This document shows, one piece after another, positions 1 to 12,799 of a stretch of 64,000 nucleotides of DNA. This stretch comes from Emydura subglobosa. Lineage: Eukaryota > Chordata > Testudines > Chelidae. Each line of letters starts with the position of its first letter. Position 1 is the stretch's first letter. Position numbers and translations under genes: made by a program. The stretch lies in NCBI GenBank assembly GCA_007922225.1, contig ML679956.1, forward strand, positions 69,804,111 through 69,868,110, written 5' to 3'. Under the pieces are notes generated by a model. That model saw only the letters and a program-made list of their open reading frames with translations, was not told the origin of the DNA and did not search any database.

Positions 1-129
1 ATTGTTCCAAGCCTTTTGCTTCCAACAGTGCCCTGATGAGCTATGACTTTCCCCAAACTATAACTCCACTGTGCAAATTGTAAATAATTAGGACCAAATC
101 CTGGTCTCACTGGAGTCAGTGGGAGTTTT

Positions 130-730
130 GCCCGTGGATCAGAATTGACCTTCATCACCTTTCGGCTGGATTGCAGCCATGGACTATATTGGTGCGTGAA
201 GCCTTTAGGGCTTCAGAAGCTCCCTCTGATATAGAATGCTGCACCATATCTCAGTAACAAAGGCTACTGTGAGCCCTATGCTGGTTTCCAATAGAATTTT
301 AAATCAGGTTCAAAGTCTTGGTCCTTAACTTCCAGCTGCTCACTGGGCTGGGCCCTTTAAAAATTGCCTAGCGCTCCAGGATGAAAAGTCTGACTGACAC
401 CTTTGCTGCTCTGGCATAACGGAACTTTCTATAATAAGGGTCACGCTTGTCTGTGCAAGAGACAGATTTGTCTCAGGGGCCGGGCCAAGACTGGGAACGA
501 ACTGCTCCAGGGACTAAGGACCATCCCAAACTTCACAACCTTCCACTCCAAGCATAAGGCATGTTACTTTGACCTAGCTTTCTGCATAGCAACACATGTA
601 TATACACACACACTACATATACAAATTTCCAAACCAAGACACTCCGCTACACACACTTCTTCTCTGGGGAGTGGACGGGAACAAACATGACAGATGTTAG
701 TCACATTGCTTAATGTATTACTGGAAAGCA
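130..730 (-). repeat. LINE-derived repeat copy A (L2/CR1-like 3' region)
   Basis: Read on the minus strand this matches the segment 11,126-11,760 over several hundred bases, for example tgacagatgttagtca, the phrase around gtggaaggt, and cagtagcc..ctgttactgag. The family resembles amniote LINE 3' regions of the L2 type, with phrases like 'ttgaagataagg' and 'ttctgtaccagttgga'. Spurious small reading frames inside it were ignored. Confidence 0.7.
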
Positions 731-2829
731 CTCACATCCTACGGTGATACGCATGGATAAGAACCTGTTTAGAATACTAAGTGGAAGTCTGCTCTTTTTT
801 CTCATCTCTCCCAATATTAAAATAGCTCTCTCTCAGTGGGAAGCTGCATTCCCCCACGCTCTCCATAGCTCAAACCCTCTGCAGCGCACACCCAAAAGTT
901 GCGTAAGACATTGCAATGCCTGTGTTGCCACGGTGGTTGTCCTTTGCTTGTGCGGTAAGAGCCACTGTGGCGATAACAGCTAATGAGTTTATGCCATATC
1001 TTCTGTACGATAGCAGCAGCTGCAACAAATCCCAGTGACATTCCAGAGCCACGCAGTGAGTCGGCAAAAATGCTAATCCCAGAGCATTAGTGATCTGAGG
1101 AGGAAACAATGGGAGAGAAACAGGCCGCTGCATGATTGAAAGCATAGGAGATCTCTTATCACCGCCCCACAAAATCAGACTGATCCACAGGACACCTGAA
1201 TCCACCCTTTTGGTCTTCATGGAGGAAGCCCAGAAGGCTACCTGACAGCACTCTACTATCTACAGTGTTATGTTCTTATTTTATAAATAAATTTTTAAGT
1301 CAGATTTCAGAGAGGATTTTCCAATTAAAAAAGACTGTTCCAGAGGCACCGATTGGCTTGATCAAAGTACAGAATCCCCAAACATGCAAGGCACAAGCTT
1401 TACGCGGAATGATTTGCAATATAAGAAAATATATTCCAGAGAAAGCATAGGAGACAGAATTAGTTGCTCGGTTTTATTGGAGCCAGGTGCACAGGGTAAT
1501 CTCGCCACAGGTGTCACAGCCAAAGTGCCTCAGTACATCACAGAATGACAATCTGCTTCTCTGCCAGGGCCTTGACATAGAGTGTGCCTCCAAAATGAGC
1601 ACAGGACTTACAGAAGCCAGCAGAAACCCAACCACATTCATTTAAAGGAGTAACGTTTTGGACTTATGGCAGGGTTGATCCTTGCTTAGCTCCATTTAGC
1701 TACATCATGAACTAGCTCATCTACTCTTCATCAATGGGAGTTGCAGTAGCTTCATCCAGACTGGCATTTAATCCTCTGTATCTCTCATGGTGGAAGGCTA
1801 GACAGTAGGATACTTCCAAATTCTGCTAGCTGAATTTTAAGACTTGGCAAGATCCAAAATGAAGTCCATGAGGGCAAAATGAGATATTGCTTTGTTGTAG
1901 GTCTTATGATCCCACCCCACCCTCCCAGCCACTTCCATCATTAACTACAATTTCAAAGTCATTTAAAATAATAGCATGGCTATTCACTGCCATTTCTCGA
2001 ATTACGTATGGTGAATTTTTGCACACAAATGCCCCAGACATCATAAGCGTTTTTTTTCAGGAAGATGATACATACTTAAAAGTCAGATAGCAGAGACTCT
2101 AATCAGAGTGCTCTCTTAACAAGTATCATGTAGAGAAACATCATCAATAATCCAGCAGAGTATCTGATTTGTCATGTTAAGCAGCAATGCATGCCTGGGT
2201 GTTTGAGAGGTGACTGAGACCCTTCATGGGAACACAATGCATTAAGTCTATGGAATTAATCTTCACTTGTAGGGAGACAATAATTTGTCAAAAGACAAAT
2301 TACTTTGAGTCCAGGAGTTGATAGGTTCAGCTCAAATGGGCTTATAACATTATCTGGGCTCACTTCTAGAACTGAGCAAATAATTGATTTTTTGGTTTGG
2401 TGGCCAACTGAAAAATCCCCCCCAAATTGTTTAAGATTTTGAGGGGAGGGGAGTTTCCCTGCCAAAATGAAACATGTTCATTTGGGTCAATTCAAAATGC
2501 CATTTCAGAAAAGAAAGGGTTTGATTCAAAATGAAATGTCAAATTGGTTTGTTCTGAAAATGTCAAAACAAACTGTTAAAAAATTAGGAAAATTGTGAAG
2601 AATTCTAAATTCAGCTGAAACTATTCATCAAGTTTGACCTGAGTTTGTGAATAGTTCTTGCCCCGAGACAGCATTTTCCACTGAATTTACTATTTGCCAA
2701 AATTTTTTTTATCAGCCCTACTTGCTCCTGGCTCTCAAAATTGTCAGCAGGGTGATGAACCCCCATAAGGACTACAGAAGAGCCTAAAATAAAGGGCACC
2801 ATGTATAATATACAGGACACTGCAGCCTA
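731..2829. other. Unassigned intergenic sequence
   Basis: No gene recognised on either strand. A segment around 2,400-2,740, rich in phrases such as aaaatgaaatgtcaaa, looks like a decayed interspersed repeat; similar wording occurs near 6,540-6,650 and 19,450-19,560. Confidence 0.4.
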
Positions 2830-2990
2830 CATTTTCCAGAAGTGACTAGTGATTTTGGTGCCCAACTTGAGACACTTTAGAGGGACCCATCTTCAGACGG
2901 TGTGTGATCAGCACTTTGAGAACCTTTAAAGGGGGCTGACTTTTCAAACTGGGCACCCAAAAGTCACTAGTCACTTTCAAAATTCTTGCC
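2830..2990. repeat. Foldback (palindromic) MITE-like repeat
   Basis: The left arm contains aagtgactagtgattttggt then gcccaact; the right arm contains gggcacccaaaagtcactag then tcacttt. They are near-perfect inverted complements about 85 bp apart. A related degenerate copy occurs at 8,810-8,930 (gggcaccccaaaagc ... aatcactaatcagg). Confidence 0.7.
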
Positions 2991-5900
2991 CCCCTACAAC
3001 CAACAGCCCATGGGTGCCTACATCACACAGTATATTGCTAACGTGCTTCTAAATAAGTGTCCGTGGATTGAAGGCTACCTAGCTCTCATTGTGTGCTAAG
3101 GTATACTCAGAACATCTTTTCCATGTGAAGGGCTCAAGCCATTTTAGTTTAATGTGGAGGGTGGCTTTATTTACCATGTATTGGGAAGTACATGATAGGG
3201 GATTTCTCTTTTATCAAGTCTGACGTATATGGGGTGGTTGCTTTCCTAAGGGATTTTAAGTTATTCTGCTATATATTATCTCTGCTTTATTCAAATGCCT
3301 TTTAAAGAGCAACAGTTGCCAGCAAAGACAAACCCTGGGAGAGAACTGCTCTTAGAGGCTGTTAAATTATATCGAAACAAAGCAGCAGGCACAACAACAA
3401 TAAGCCATTTAAATGGAAGCTGCCATGGTTGCCAGAAAAGACATTACTGTAGCAGGACAACATTGCAAAGACTTTATTTTTTAAGCCTAATATAAACAAC
3501 CTTTTAGAGCTCAACAGCTCTTTACAAGGCCGTCAAATTAGGGTAAAAGAAAAGCTGGAGCTACATAATTTTAAAGCCTTTCTAAAAAGCTAAGGGGAGT
3601 GTTCCGTTATTTGGTTGTACTCGCATCTGCCAGCCTTATCTTTGACCTGCAGCATGTGGTTGGTCACAGTTTGTGATGTCATAAAAAGACACCAGCCGAC
3701 AAGAAACAACTGGGAAGGCCTCCTCTCCCGTCTTATGTCTAGACCATAGATTTACCGTGCCTCTGTAATGTGCGTGCATTACTGGTCCCCCTCGCTGCCA
3801 TTCCACAGAGGATATGAGTTGACACAGCTACTGGTTGTAGTTGCTTGGCTGTTTAGCTCAAGTTGTAGGAGCTCATGTGCTGGACGTCTGTCCTTCCATC
3901 TCCAGTATATCAGCCAAGATGGCGGCTGATCACTGTGTGCTGCTGCTCGGATGGTTAACCCTTTCAGTACTTAACTGAATGCACCACAAATATTTTTAGT
4001 CATCTTCCATTTACAGTCCAGGGTGATGGGCTTGAGTGGGAAGAAGCTTAGATTGAAATATGCAGGCTTCACAGCATCTAAGTTTAGGGGTATTCACATC
4101 CTGTGAGAGGGACTAGATCCTCGTGACTTCTGTTACGCAGATAAACCTCACAGCACTGGAGGATCGGGGCCTCTTTGGATTTTGTATTCCCCAATAGAAC
4201 CACTGCAGGCTGTAGAACAGAGAAATATAAAATTCTCAGTCCAACAGCTCAATGTGTTTCATCAATGGCACTTTTAGTTAAAGTAAGCTTGACTTTCAAG
4301 TTGTAGCAGGATTTGTAAAATTTGTAAAATGACCCTTTAACAGAGATCTGCTTGCCATCCCAAAGAAATGTGTGGATTTAGCTTAATTGCTAGGACTGAT
4401 AGAAGTGTGACGCTGAGTTAGCGGAGAATCTATTGCAAACAAGACTCCCAATTCAACCACCAAATTAAAGCTGAAAACAAAAGCATTCACCACACTTCCC
4501 ACTGGCTGTCCGACACTGATTGCTAGCATTGTTCTTGTGCCTGTGCAAGTTGATGACAGCTGGGATATTACTCCAGGGACGTTTGGGCCAAACAATTGAT
4601 TAGATCTATAATTGCAATTTACTAATTTCTAGTCAAGAAAAGAGACTTCAATCCAAACTGCAGGTACTAGGAAGTACAATGACATTGTGTTTGCCTGTAA
4701 TTCTCCAGCCAGGACTGGATTTGTGATTTGCAGGCACAAGCAATGTCAAGAAGCTCACACAGGGCCTGGAAACCAGGCTTTGAGTTGGTGCTTCTAGCTC
4801 CAGTTCCAGTGTTGGAAAAGAGGAAGTTGGCTCCCTTGGGAGTTCTGCTGTTAGAAGGAAGAAATCTGGTGGAATTTGCCCTCTTCTGTTGCTGGTTCTC
4901 CTGCCAGATGAGGTCTTGTGTCTGGTCCGCAAGTCACCTCCTGCATAGAAGAAGAGCTCAGATCTGCTTTCTAATTGTCAGACCTGTCCCCAACTTCTCA
5001 AGGGTAACAAACAAAGCAGCCAATAAACCCAGCAGACACAGAATGAGAGGATAAAAAAAACCCCACATGAACAACTTACAGCTGAGGTTAATGTCTCCCC
5101 AGGATGCCAGGGTTTAATGCAGTTTGGTGTATCCCAGCCTATGGTACTTGGCTGCTTTTAATTAAAAAAAAAATTAAAGGATTTATGCTGGGATTAAATG
5201 GGATAATTATTGATTGATCTCTGCCTTGTAAATTGAAAAGCATTTGGATTAATCAGTTTTTAAGTAAGAAATCACTCTGGTTTGGATAGGAAGCTGGGTT
5301 CAGCCCCTCAGTTCGCCTCTAGCGTGTTTTTCTTTGCCGCTGAAAGGAAAATATTTCTTTCAGCTTCTTCTCTTGCTATTTAGTCACCAGAGCTCAGAGG
5401 AAAGTAGATTCACGAAAACAGGCTCTGAGAAAACATCATGCATTTCAGGCATGGTTTGCAGCCATGCCATCTTTTACTGCCATTCCTGCAGGTCTGACTG
5501 ACTCAGGGGCATCAGAGCAGGTCTGCTTGGGAGATCTCCTATCTGAGGAGACCTGAGATGCTGGGGATTTGGGAGGTGACCCCCTTCCTGCTGAGTCAGC
5601 ACTGTAATAATGGGCCAGCATGGTGACAGGAGGCACTGTGCTGCTGTCTTTTAGATGAGACAGAGCAGAGGTCCTGAGCATTCATGCTCATTGATGATCA
5701 CAAGGACTATGTCAGATTAAGGGTGTCAAGACTTATTTCTGACTACATTCTAATGGGTTTGATACTCCCTCTGGTGACATAAGCTGTAGGAAGGCAGTTT
5801 GAGTGGATGTGGGGGGCACAAATGAGGGGGAGTAATATACTTCACTTCCCCAGAGCCGGAAGAGGCTCCTGGCCTACATAATGCACATTGAAGTGCTCTG

Positions 5901-7127
5901 CAGTTGTGTTGGGGAGAAGTGGCATTAGGTTAGGATGGCCTTTCTGACCTTTTAAACTCTCAGTGAAGATAAGGGAGGCTAGAGCTAGGAGGAACCCCCA
6001 AACTTTTCCCTATTGGAAATTTCAGAAGAAGGCCTCTTTCAAGACTTCTGTCAGAAACTGTGGTTTCTAAAGAAGATTTTAATCTCTGAATGAAATTTCC
6101 ATCAGGTCAGTTTTTGGATCCTCACCTTCATTTAAGCCTGTCAGCCCTTCACTTTCTGGGTTTGCCCTCTCTTTCGGTCTCCTGGCTGTTTCCCTGGAAG
6201 CAGCCTGCTACAGGGATGTTGCCACCTTGCTATCCCAGGCCTTTCTGCCTCCCTTTCCTTTGCTACCCTCTCTGCTTCATAGCAGGCCCTGTTTCCTTTA
6301 TTGTTTGCAGCTGTGGGTGCCTGCCTTCATGACTGGCAGCTCTGGCAGCTGCTTGGTGTTGTGATCAAGCTCTGTGCTTGTAAACACGAAGGACTCTTCT
6401 CCCGCACCTCTGTCTATGTTCAGTATGGGATTTGTAGACCCCATTACACTCCACCACTGGAAAGAGTTGGAAAATAATAAGAATGAGTGTGGAAACCCCC
6501 TTCCCACAGGGGGAAGAGTTTAAAAAAAAATGGGGGCAGAAGAGGAGGAAAATCCAAACCCAAAAGTTTGTTCCTCAGAAGAAATCAATGACATTTTAAG
6601 GAAGGAAAAACATTGTTTCAAAATGTAAATTCCAATCTCATCAAGTTTTGCCATCTGGAAAATAGAAGCGTTTCCTCAAAATACACAGACCTCAGTTAAA
6701 CCACATTTTCCCTCCCCATTGTGAGCCTCCCTCCCTGGTACCCAACATAACTAAGTGAATAGGCAGGATAGTGGCAGATGAAAAGTTGACTGACAGATGC
6801 AGCATAATTCACATTGGAAGGAATAATCTGAACTCCTCATACATTGCTGGTTCTAAATTCACTGTTCAGGAGAAGCTGGGTATCCCTCTCAGCAACTCAA
6901 TGAAAGCCTCTGCGCCATGCATAGCTATGTACAGTTGGCCCACGCTTTACGTATCCTGAAACGATGCCATTCTACAAGCCAGTGGTGTGGTCTCTATGGG
7001 AATAATGGGTTAAAAGGTGATATGGTAGAAAGGAAGGAGGTTCAGGGACAAATGAAAAAATAATTAGAGATTTAAAAGATAAGCTTGAGTGATTAGCATT
7101 TTGGGTGCCTTGATTTGCCTCAACTAT
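2991..7127. other. Unassigned intergenic sequence
   Basis: About 4 kb with no exon-like or repeat structure I can name beyond short low-complexity tracts. Small open frames here (up to about 108 codons, such as 4,728-5,054) show no protein-like signature. Confidence 0.4.
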
Positions 7128-8250
7128 ACATAAGAACATAAAAACAGCCATACTGGGTCGGACGAATGGTCCATCTAGCCCAGTATCCTGTCTTCCAACA
7201 GTTCTGACATGGCACAGTGCCAGGTGCTTCAGAGGGAATGAAAAGAACAGGACAATTATCGCGTGATCCATGCCCTGTCAGCCACTCCCAGCTTCTTGCA
7301 GTCAGAGCCGAGGGACACCCAGAGCATGGGGTTGCATCCCTGACCATCTTGGCTAATAGCCATTAATGGACCTAGCCTCCATGAACATATCTAATTATTT
7401 TTTGAAACCAGTTATACTTTTGGCCTTCACACCATTCCCTGGGAATGTGTTTTACAGGTTGAATATGTGTTGTGTGAAGAAGTACTTACTTTTGTTTGTT
7501 TTAAACCTTCTGCCTATTAATTTCATTGAGTGACCCTTGATTCTTGTGTTATGTGAAGAAGTAAATGACACTTCTTTATTCATTTTCTCCACACAATTCG
7601 TGATTGTATTGACCTCTATCATATCCCCCCTTAGTCATCTCTTTTCTAAGATGAACAGTCCCAGTATTTTTAATCTGTCCTCATATGGAAGCTGTTCCAT
7701 ACCCTGAATCATTTTTGATGCCCTTCTCTGCAGTTTTTCCAATTCTAATACATCTTTTTTAAGATGGGGAAACCAGATCTGCACCCAGTGTTAAAGTAGT
7801 GGGTGAACCATGGATTTATATAGTGGCATTATGATATTTTTTATCTTATTACCTATTGCTTTCCTAATGGTCCCTAACATTCTGCTAGCTTTTTGGACTA
7901 CCATTACACATTGAGCAGATGTTTTCAGAGAACTAGCCACGATAACTTCCTTGAGGGGTAACAGCTAATTTAGACTCCATCATTTTATATATATAGTTGG
8001 GATTATGTTTTCCTATGTGTACTACTTTGAATTTATCAATATTGAATTTTATCTGCAATTTTGTTGCCCAATCACCCAGCTTTGTCAATTCCTTTTGTAA
8101 CTCTTCACAGTCAGCTTTGGACTTAACTTGCTTGAGTAATTTTGTATCATCTGCAAATTTTGCCACCTTTTTCCAGCTCATTTATGAATAAGGTGCCAGT
8201 GCAGATCTCCAGGGATACCACTATTTACCTCTCTCCACTCTGAAAAATGG
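7128..8250 (-). mobile_element. CR1 LINE fragment, 3' part including end of reverse transcriptase
   Basis: Opens on the plus strand with acataagaacataaaaacag and ctgggtcggacgaatggtcc, the complement of a common turtle CR1 tail. The minus strand codes a reverse-transcriptase piece around 7,950-8,180 with the catalytic FADDTKL and LQIKFNIDKFKVVHIG downstream of it. It is 5'-truncated, as usual for CR1, and broken by stop codons. Confidence 0.9.
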
Positions 8251-8289
8251 ATACCTAATAACTATGAATATAACTAACAACTATGTGGG

Positions 8290-8775
8290 TGAAACAAGAT
8301 CATCACTATGCTATGAATGAACCCAGACAGAAAAATGATAAAAGAAAAAAAAACCATGAGCAAGCACTTTTCACAAAGCAATCACTTCACCTTGGACGTT
8401 TCAGTCTGCATCTTCAAAAGAAACCTGCACAAACTCTTCAAAAGATGAGCCTGGGAGCTTAAATTCATAACTTTGTTGGGCTCAATAAAGACGCTGGATT
8501 TATAGTTCATTACAGCAAGCTATAACCCACCAAACCTCCTTTGTCCTACGATTGCAGAGATGTTAACTGTCCACTTCACCTTGAACAGTCTCTTACAACA
8601 TGTTAACTCCTCATGCTAAACAATCTATTCCATATTGTGTGTAGCTGTGACACTCTGAGTATCTTTACCAGACCTGAAGAAGAGCATTATATAAGCTCAA
8701 AAGCTTGTCTCGCCAACAGAAGTTGGTCCAATAAAAGATATTACCTTGCCCACCTTCCTTCTCAACTTTATATAG
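8290..8775 (+). mobile_element. Penelope-like element 3' fragment
   Basis: The phrases gagcctgggagcttaaattc, cagacctgaagaagagc and gttggtccaataaaagat belong to a very abundant turtle/crocodilian repeat. The broken frame has a lineup of HFxxxSLH..., GAxIHNF and GLNKDAGF resembling the end of the GIY-YIG region of Penelope-like elements; that assignment is from memory. Stop codons interrupt it. Confidence 0.6.
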
Positions 8776-8809
8776 TTAGTCAAAGGCTAGTGATTTTTGG
8801 ATATTCATC

Positions 8810-8930
8810 TTAAAGGGGCCCAATTTTCAGAAAGTGCTGCACCTTATGAATATTAGCCGCCTCTATGGTGTCTTATGCTGGGCACCCCAAAAGCAAGGCA
8901 GCTAAAAATCACTAATCAGGTTTGACTATA
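8810..8930. repeat. Degenerate foldback MITE copy
   Basis: Begins gggcccaattttcagaaagt and ends near aatcactaatcagg; the family is related to the foldback at 2,830-2,990. Confidence 0.55.
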
Positions 8931-8969
8931 TACAGTTTAGAGAGGAAACTAATAGGTAATGAGGAGAGG

Positions 8970-9366
8970 CAGGGGCGTAGCAACGGGTGAGCCTGAGTGG
9001 GCCAGGGCCCACCCGCTTTGAAAGCAGGCCCACCCAAGCTCTGCTTAAACTACCCATGCAACTGGAACTTTCTCAGCTGGTGGCTCCCCGAACTTCCTGC
9101 ATCCGGTCACGTGGTTGGAAGCAGGAAGTTCGGGAAGCGACTGGCTGAGAATCATTAATCTGCCTGATGCTCCAGTTGCCTTTGGCAACTGTGCATTCAG
9201 TATGCACCCCCTTACCCTCCCTCAGCCAAGGGCAACTGTAGTGTCAGGCTTCCCGAGCTTCCCGCTTCTGGTCACGTGACCAGAAGCAGACAGTTCGGGT
9301 TTTGCAGCCAGTCCACCCGTGTCAGCCAGAGGCCTTGCCAGAAGATCACATCTGGCTACTCCCCTG
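8970..9366. mobile_element. Non-autonomous hAT-like element with two CACGTG hairpins
   Basis: The left end caggggcgtagcaac and the right end, read in reverse, caggggagtagccag form terminal inverted repeats. Flanks aggagagg and gggagaag match at 6 of 8 positions, compatible with an old 8-bp hAT target duplication. Inside are two hairpins: 14-nt arms at 9,087-9,100 and 9,121-9,134, and a perfect 22-bp palindrome at 9,265-9,286, each centred on CACGTG. No transposase is coded. Confidence 0.65.
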
Positions 9367-10074
9367 GGGAGAAGTATAAGAAAATGAATGATTTAGAGAT
9401 GATATGTTGGGAGCTCCTAAATTACCTTTCCTCAAAGAACACGACTACAATTAGTGTCATTAAAAGGCAAACTTAAAAAGTGATAAAAGCAACTTATTAA
9501 AAATCAAATGATGCCTCTTCTAACTGTAGGACTCATTGCCATAAGATAGAGGCCAAGAAATTGTTGACAGAATTAAAAAATTACATGAATAGTGATAACT
9601 TCCAGAGTTATGCTAGATAGGATATATATTTTTATAAGGAGTGCAAGATATGTTACAAGGCATGCACCAATCACGGAATGCCTGGTGCTAGGAAGTTGCT
9701 TTATTCTACACTTAGCCATTATAGGGGTTTTCACCTATCTCTGAAGCATCTGGTATTGTTGGAGACAGGCACTGCTGAAAATCCCATCCCTTGAATGGAT
9801 TAGTAGCACAAGTCAAGGGTACCACACTAGAAGGATTACTAGTGTAGTAGAACAGATTGAGTCATATGAACATGGCCAAGAACATGTTCTTGCAGCTCTT
9901 TCTCCTCCTCCTAGGCCGGTACCTGGAGTGAAAACTGAAATCAAATGTAAGACTTATTTCTGTAGATTGTCAAACAAGTGGATGGCTAGTAGCCAGGTAT
10001 TACACAATAATGTAATTTTCTTTGTCTTGGCTTTTGGCTAGTGGTTCAGAGATTTCACACTATCATATATGTAC
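9367..10074. other. Unassigned intergenic sequence
   Basis: Nothing recognised. Confidence 0.4.
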
Positions 10075-10680
10075 AGTCTTTAAGGCCAGAAGGGCCCATC
10101 CTGATAATCTAATCTGATCTTCTGCATATTGCAGGCCACAGAATCTTGCCCACCCACTCCTGTAATAGAGCCCTAACCTCTGGCTGAGTTACTGAAGTCC
10201 TCAAATCATGGTTTAAAAACTTCAGATTACAGAGAATCCACCATTTACACTAGTTTAAAGCTGCAAGTGCCCTGTGCCCCATGCGGCAAAGGAAGGCGAA
10301 CCCTCCTCCCCATCCCCCACAGGGTTTCTGCCAATTGGAGCTGGATGAAAATTCCTTCCTGACTCCAAATATGGTGTCAATTGCACCCTGAGTATTTTGG
10401 CAAGAGTCAACAGCCAAACACCTGGGAAAGAATTATCTGCAGTGACGTGGAGCCCGCCCCATCTAGTATCCCATCACCAGCCATTGGGAATATTTGCTAC
10501 AAGCTGTTACAGATTGGTACATGCCATTGTAGGCAGTTTCATCAGACCATCCCCTCCATAAACTTACCAAGTTCAGTCTTGAAACCTGTTTTTTTTGTCC
10601 CCACTGCTCCCTTTGGAGGGTTGTTTCAGAACTTCACACCTCTGATGGCGGAAACCCTGATGATCATCATCATCTGTTGA
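10075..10680 (-). mobile_element. CR1 LINE 3' fragments (possibly two subfamilies joined)
   Basis: Plus-strand text ctttaaggccagaagggccc, tctaatctgatcttctgc and aattccttcctgactccaaa matches the complement of CR1 3' regions of reptiles. After about 10,380 the text changes, still CR1-like (tcttgaaacc, ggttgtttcagaacttcaca), which may be a second fragment. No coding part retained. Confidence 0.75.
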
Positions 10681-11125
10681 AGCTGGATGTCCCTAAAAGC
10701 AGTACCCCCGTTGCCCACAATTCAACAAGACACTTAGGCATATGCCTAGCTTTAAATAGTATGTGTCCCAGTGAAGTCAATGGAACTATTCATGTGCTCA
10801 AAGTATCTAAAGGTTAAGGACCATGCTGAACTGGGGCTTTAGGACCAAATCCTGAAGCTCTTTTTTAGACAGAACTCCACTGATTTCAAAGGGATTTTTG
10901 TAGACCTATTGGGAAACTTGCTGGTGTTGAAGGACTGAACAAGGACTGCTAGATGTGGCCCTTATTAGAGCAGTACTAAAATATTTACCTAGGAGTCCAA
11001 AAGTTTAAGAGCCAGTAAGATACCGGCAGTGTGGAGTCATATTTAACCTAGAGTAAGGCCAGGACAGGGGAAAGACAGGAAGTCCCATTCTATTTTGTAG
11101 AAGTTCTTATACTGTACTCATCACC

Positions 11126-11985
11126 ACAGCATGATCAGTGCATTAAGCAACATGACTAACATCTGTCACTTGTTTGTTCTTTCATCCTCGCCCCAGGGGG
11201 AAGTGTGTGCAGTGGAGTGTTTTGTTTTGGAATTTTTTTTTTAAATGTTATACACGCACGTTGCTATATTAGAGAAAGCAAGGTCAAAGAAAGATGCCGT
11301 GCACTTGGCATGGAAGGTGATGCTGGCTGGCATGGTCCTTAGTGCCTGGGGGAGTTCACTCCAGTCTTGGACTGGCCCCGAGGACGTTCAGGCTCCCGCA
11401 CCGAAAAACTTTTGCATCCTATTAGGGAGTTCCACTGTGCCAAAGAAACAAAGCTGTCAACCAGTCTTCACCCCACAGCTTTAGTCGATCTTCTACATAC
11501 CCTGGGCCCATGCCATGGAGCACCTTGAAGATAAGGCCTATGACCTTGAACTTGATTCAATACTCCCTGGGAAGCCAGTGTAGAGAGTAGAGGCTGGGTC
11601 TGATGTGCTTTCAGTAGCCCCTGTTACTGAGGAAATGTGCTGCAATGTTCTGTACCAGTTGGAGTTTCCTAAGCACTGAAGCCTTTGTGGCCAGTTATAT
11701 CCCATAGTTGTAGTCCAGGCAAGATATGATGAAAGCATGAATAATTGAGGCCAGGTCCTCACCTGCCAGGACAGGATGGAGTCTCCTAGCCCACTAGAGA
11801 TGGTAAAAAGAATTCTTCACCGACACCAAGCACTTGCATAGCAGCATCCAAGAGCTTCAGTAGCCATCTCTGGAACACAAATAGGCTCCATCAACTACAT
11901 CCTGGTGAAGCAATGGAAAGACTCTCCAAAGACTCATCTTGGACACCTTGATGCTTTGTAGTGTTGGGATAAAAATGTATCCAGT
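11126..11985 (+). repeat. LINE-derived repeat copy B (L2/CR1-like 3' region)
   Basis: Inverted partner of the copy at 130-730, extending about 220 bp further. It contains ttgaagataagg, aagccagtgtagaga, ttctgtaccagttggagttt and tagtccaggcaagatatgat, which resemble the 3' region of amniote L2-type LINEs. No intact reading frame. Confidence 0.7.
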
Positions 11986-12459
11986 TTAAGGGGCTACAGA
12001 ATTGGAGTCGAAATATTAACCCTTAGGCAGCCTGCAAATCCCTGTGTTAAGCTGATGTAGAGAATGGCACAGAGGAAGCCATTTGCAGGGCACAACTAAT
12101 TTTATTAGTACAACGGGAACTATGCTATATATTCCCATACGAGGACCTGCCTTGGGGGCCTGTGCTTGGAAGCCTATGGCTGTCCTACACAAGTGCATGC
12201 ACTGAGGGAAGTTCTTCCCGGCAGGACTAGAACGGCAAGTTCTTACATGGGGGTGATGGGACTGATGTGGAACGTACCATTTTAAAAGTGTGGGTCTTGG
12301 ATCAAAGCCAGCCTTAAGGAGTTAAGTGACGTTTCCTGAGAGCAAACACAAGATGGCTGGCATTAAGTAATATTTTCATTCCTTTAAGAGGAAAAAGAAT
12401 CCCACCAGAGGAGCTACTAAAATAGACATGCCAGAATTTCTGTCGCAGAACTGCCTAGA

Positions 12460-12560
12460 GGCTTGTACAGGTCAGGGCCCCATTACGCCAGGTATTTGCA
12501 CTCCTGTATGGGAAACGACAGTCCCTGCCCCAAAGTGCTTATAAAGACAATAAAGTGATC
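12460..12560 (+). repeat. MIR/CORE-SINE-like fragment
   Basis: Carries gtcagggccccattacgcca, agtccctgccccaaagtgct and tataaagacaataaa, wording shared with the SINE at 15,985-16,205 and, in the opposite orientation, with 34,375-34,512. Confidence 0.65.
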
Positions 12561-12712
12561 TTTAATGGGTTTGTATTTTTTTCTCCCCTACTCAAGTTTC
12601 TTTATTCCTTTTCTCTCTTTCCTCCCTCTGGAAACCCTTTACAGGCATCCCTGATCTCTTCCCCCAACTCTGATTCTGTCCCCTGTTCAGACTTAAAGAA
12701 TCTCTATGTTGT

Positions 12713-12797
12713 GGGCCAGCTCCTTAGCTGGTATAAGTCAGTTTAGCGCCATCAGTGTCAATGTAGCTGCACCAATTCCCACCAGCTGAGAAGCTAG
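12713..12797. repeat. Palindromic MITE (CAGCTGGTGTAAAT family)
   Basis: Starts ggccagctccttagctggta and ends accaattcccaccagctgag: a foldback whose arms read as reverse complements around 'agtgtcaatgtagct'. Same family as 53,783-53,873, 57,987-58,068 and 60,978-61,070. Confidence 0.6.
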
Positions 12798-12799
12798 CC

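Noticed and set aside
3915..3935. aagatggcggct motif resembling a YY1 promoter element
   Set aside because: Isolated match with no CpG island, first exon or other promoter features nearby.
4728..5054. 108-codon plus-strand frame with an overlapping 94-codon frame opposite
   Set aside because: No family resemblance, no splice or promoter context, and typical chance overlap.
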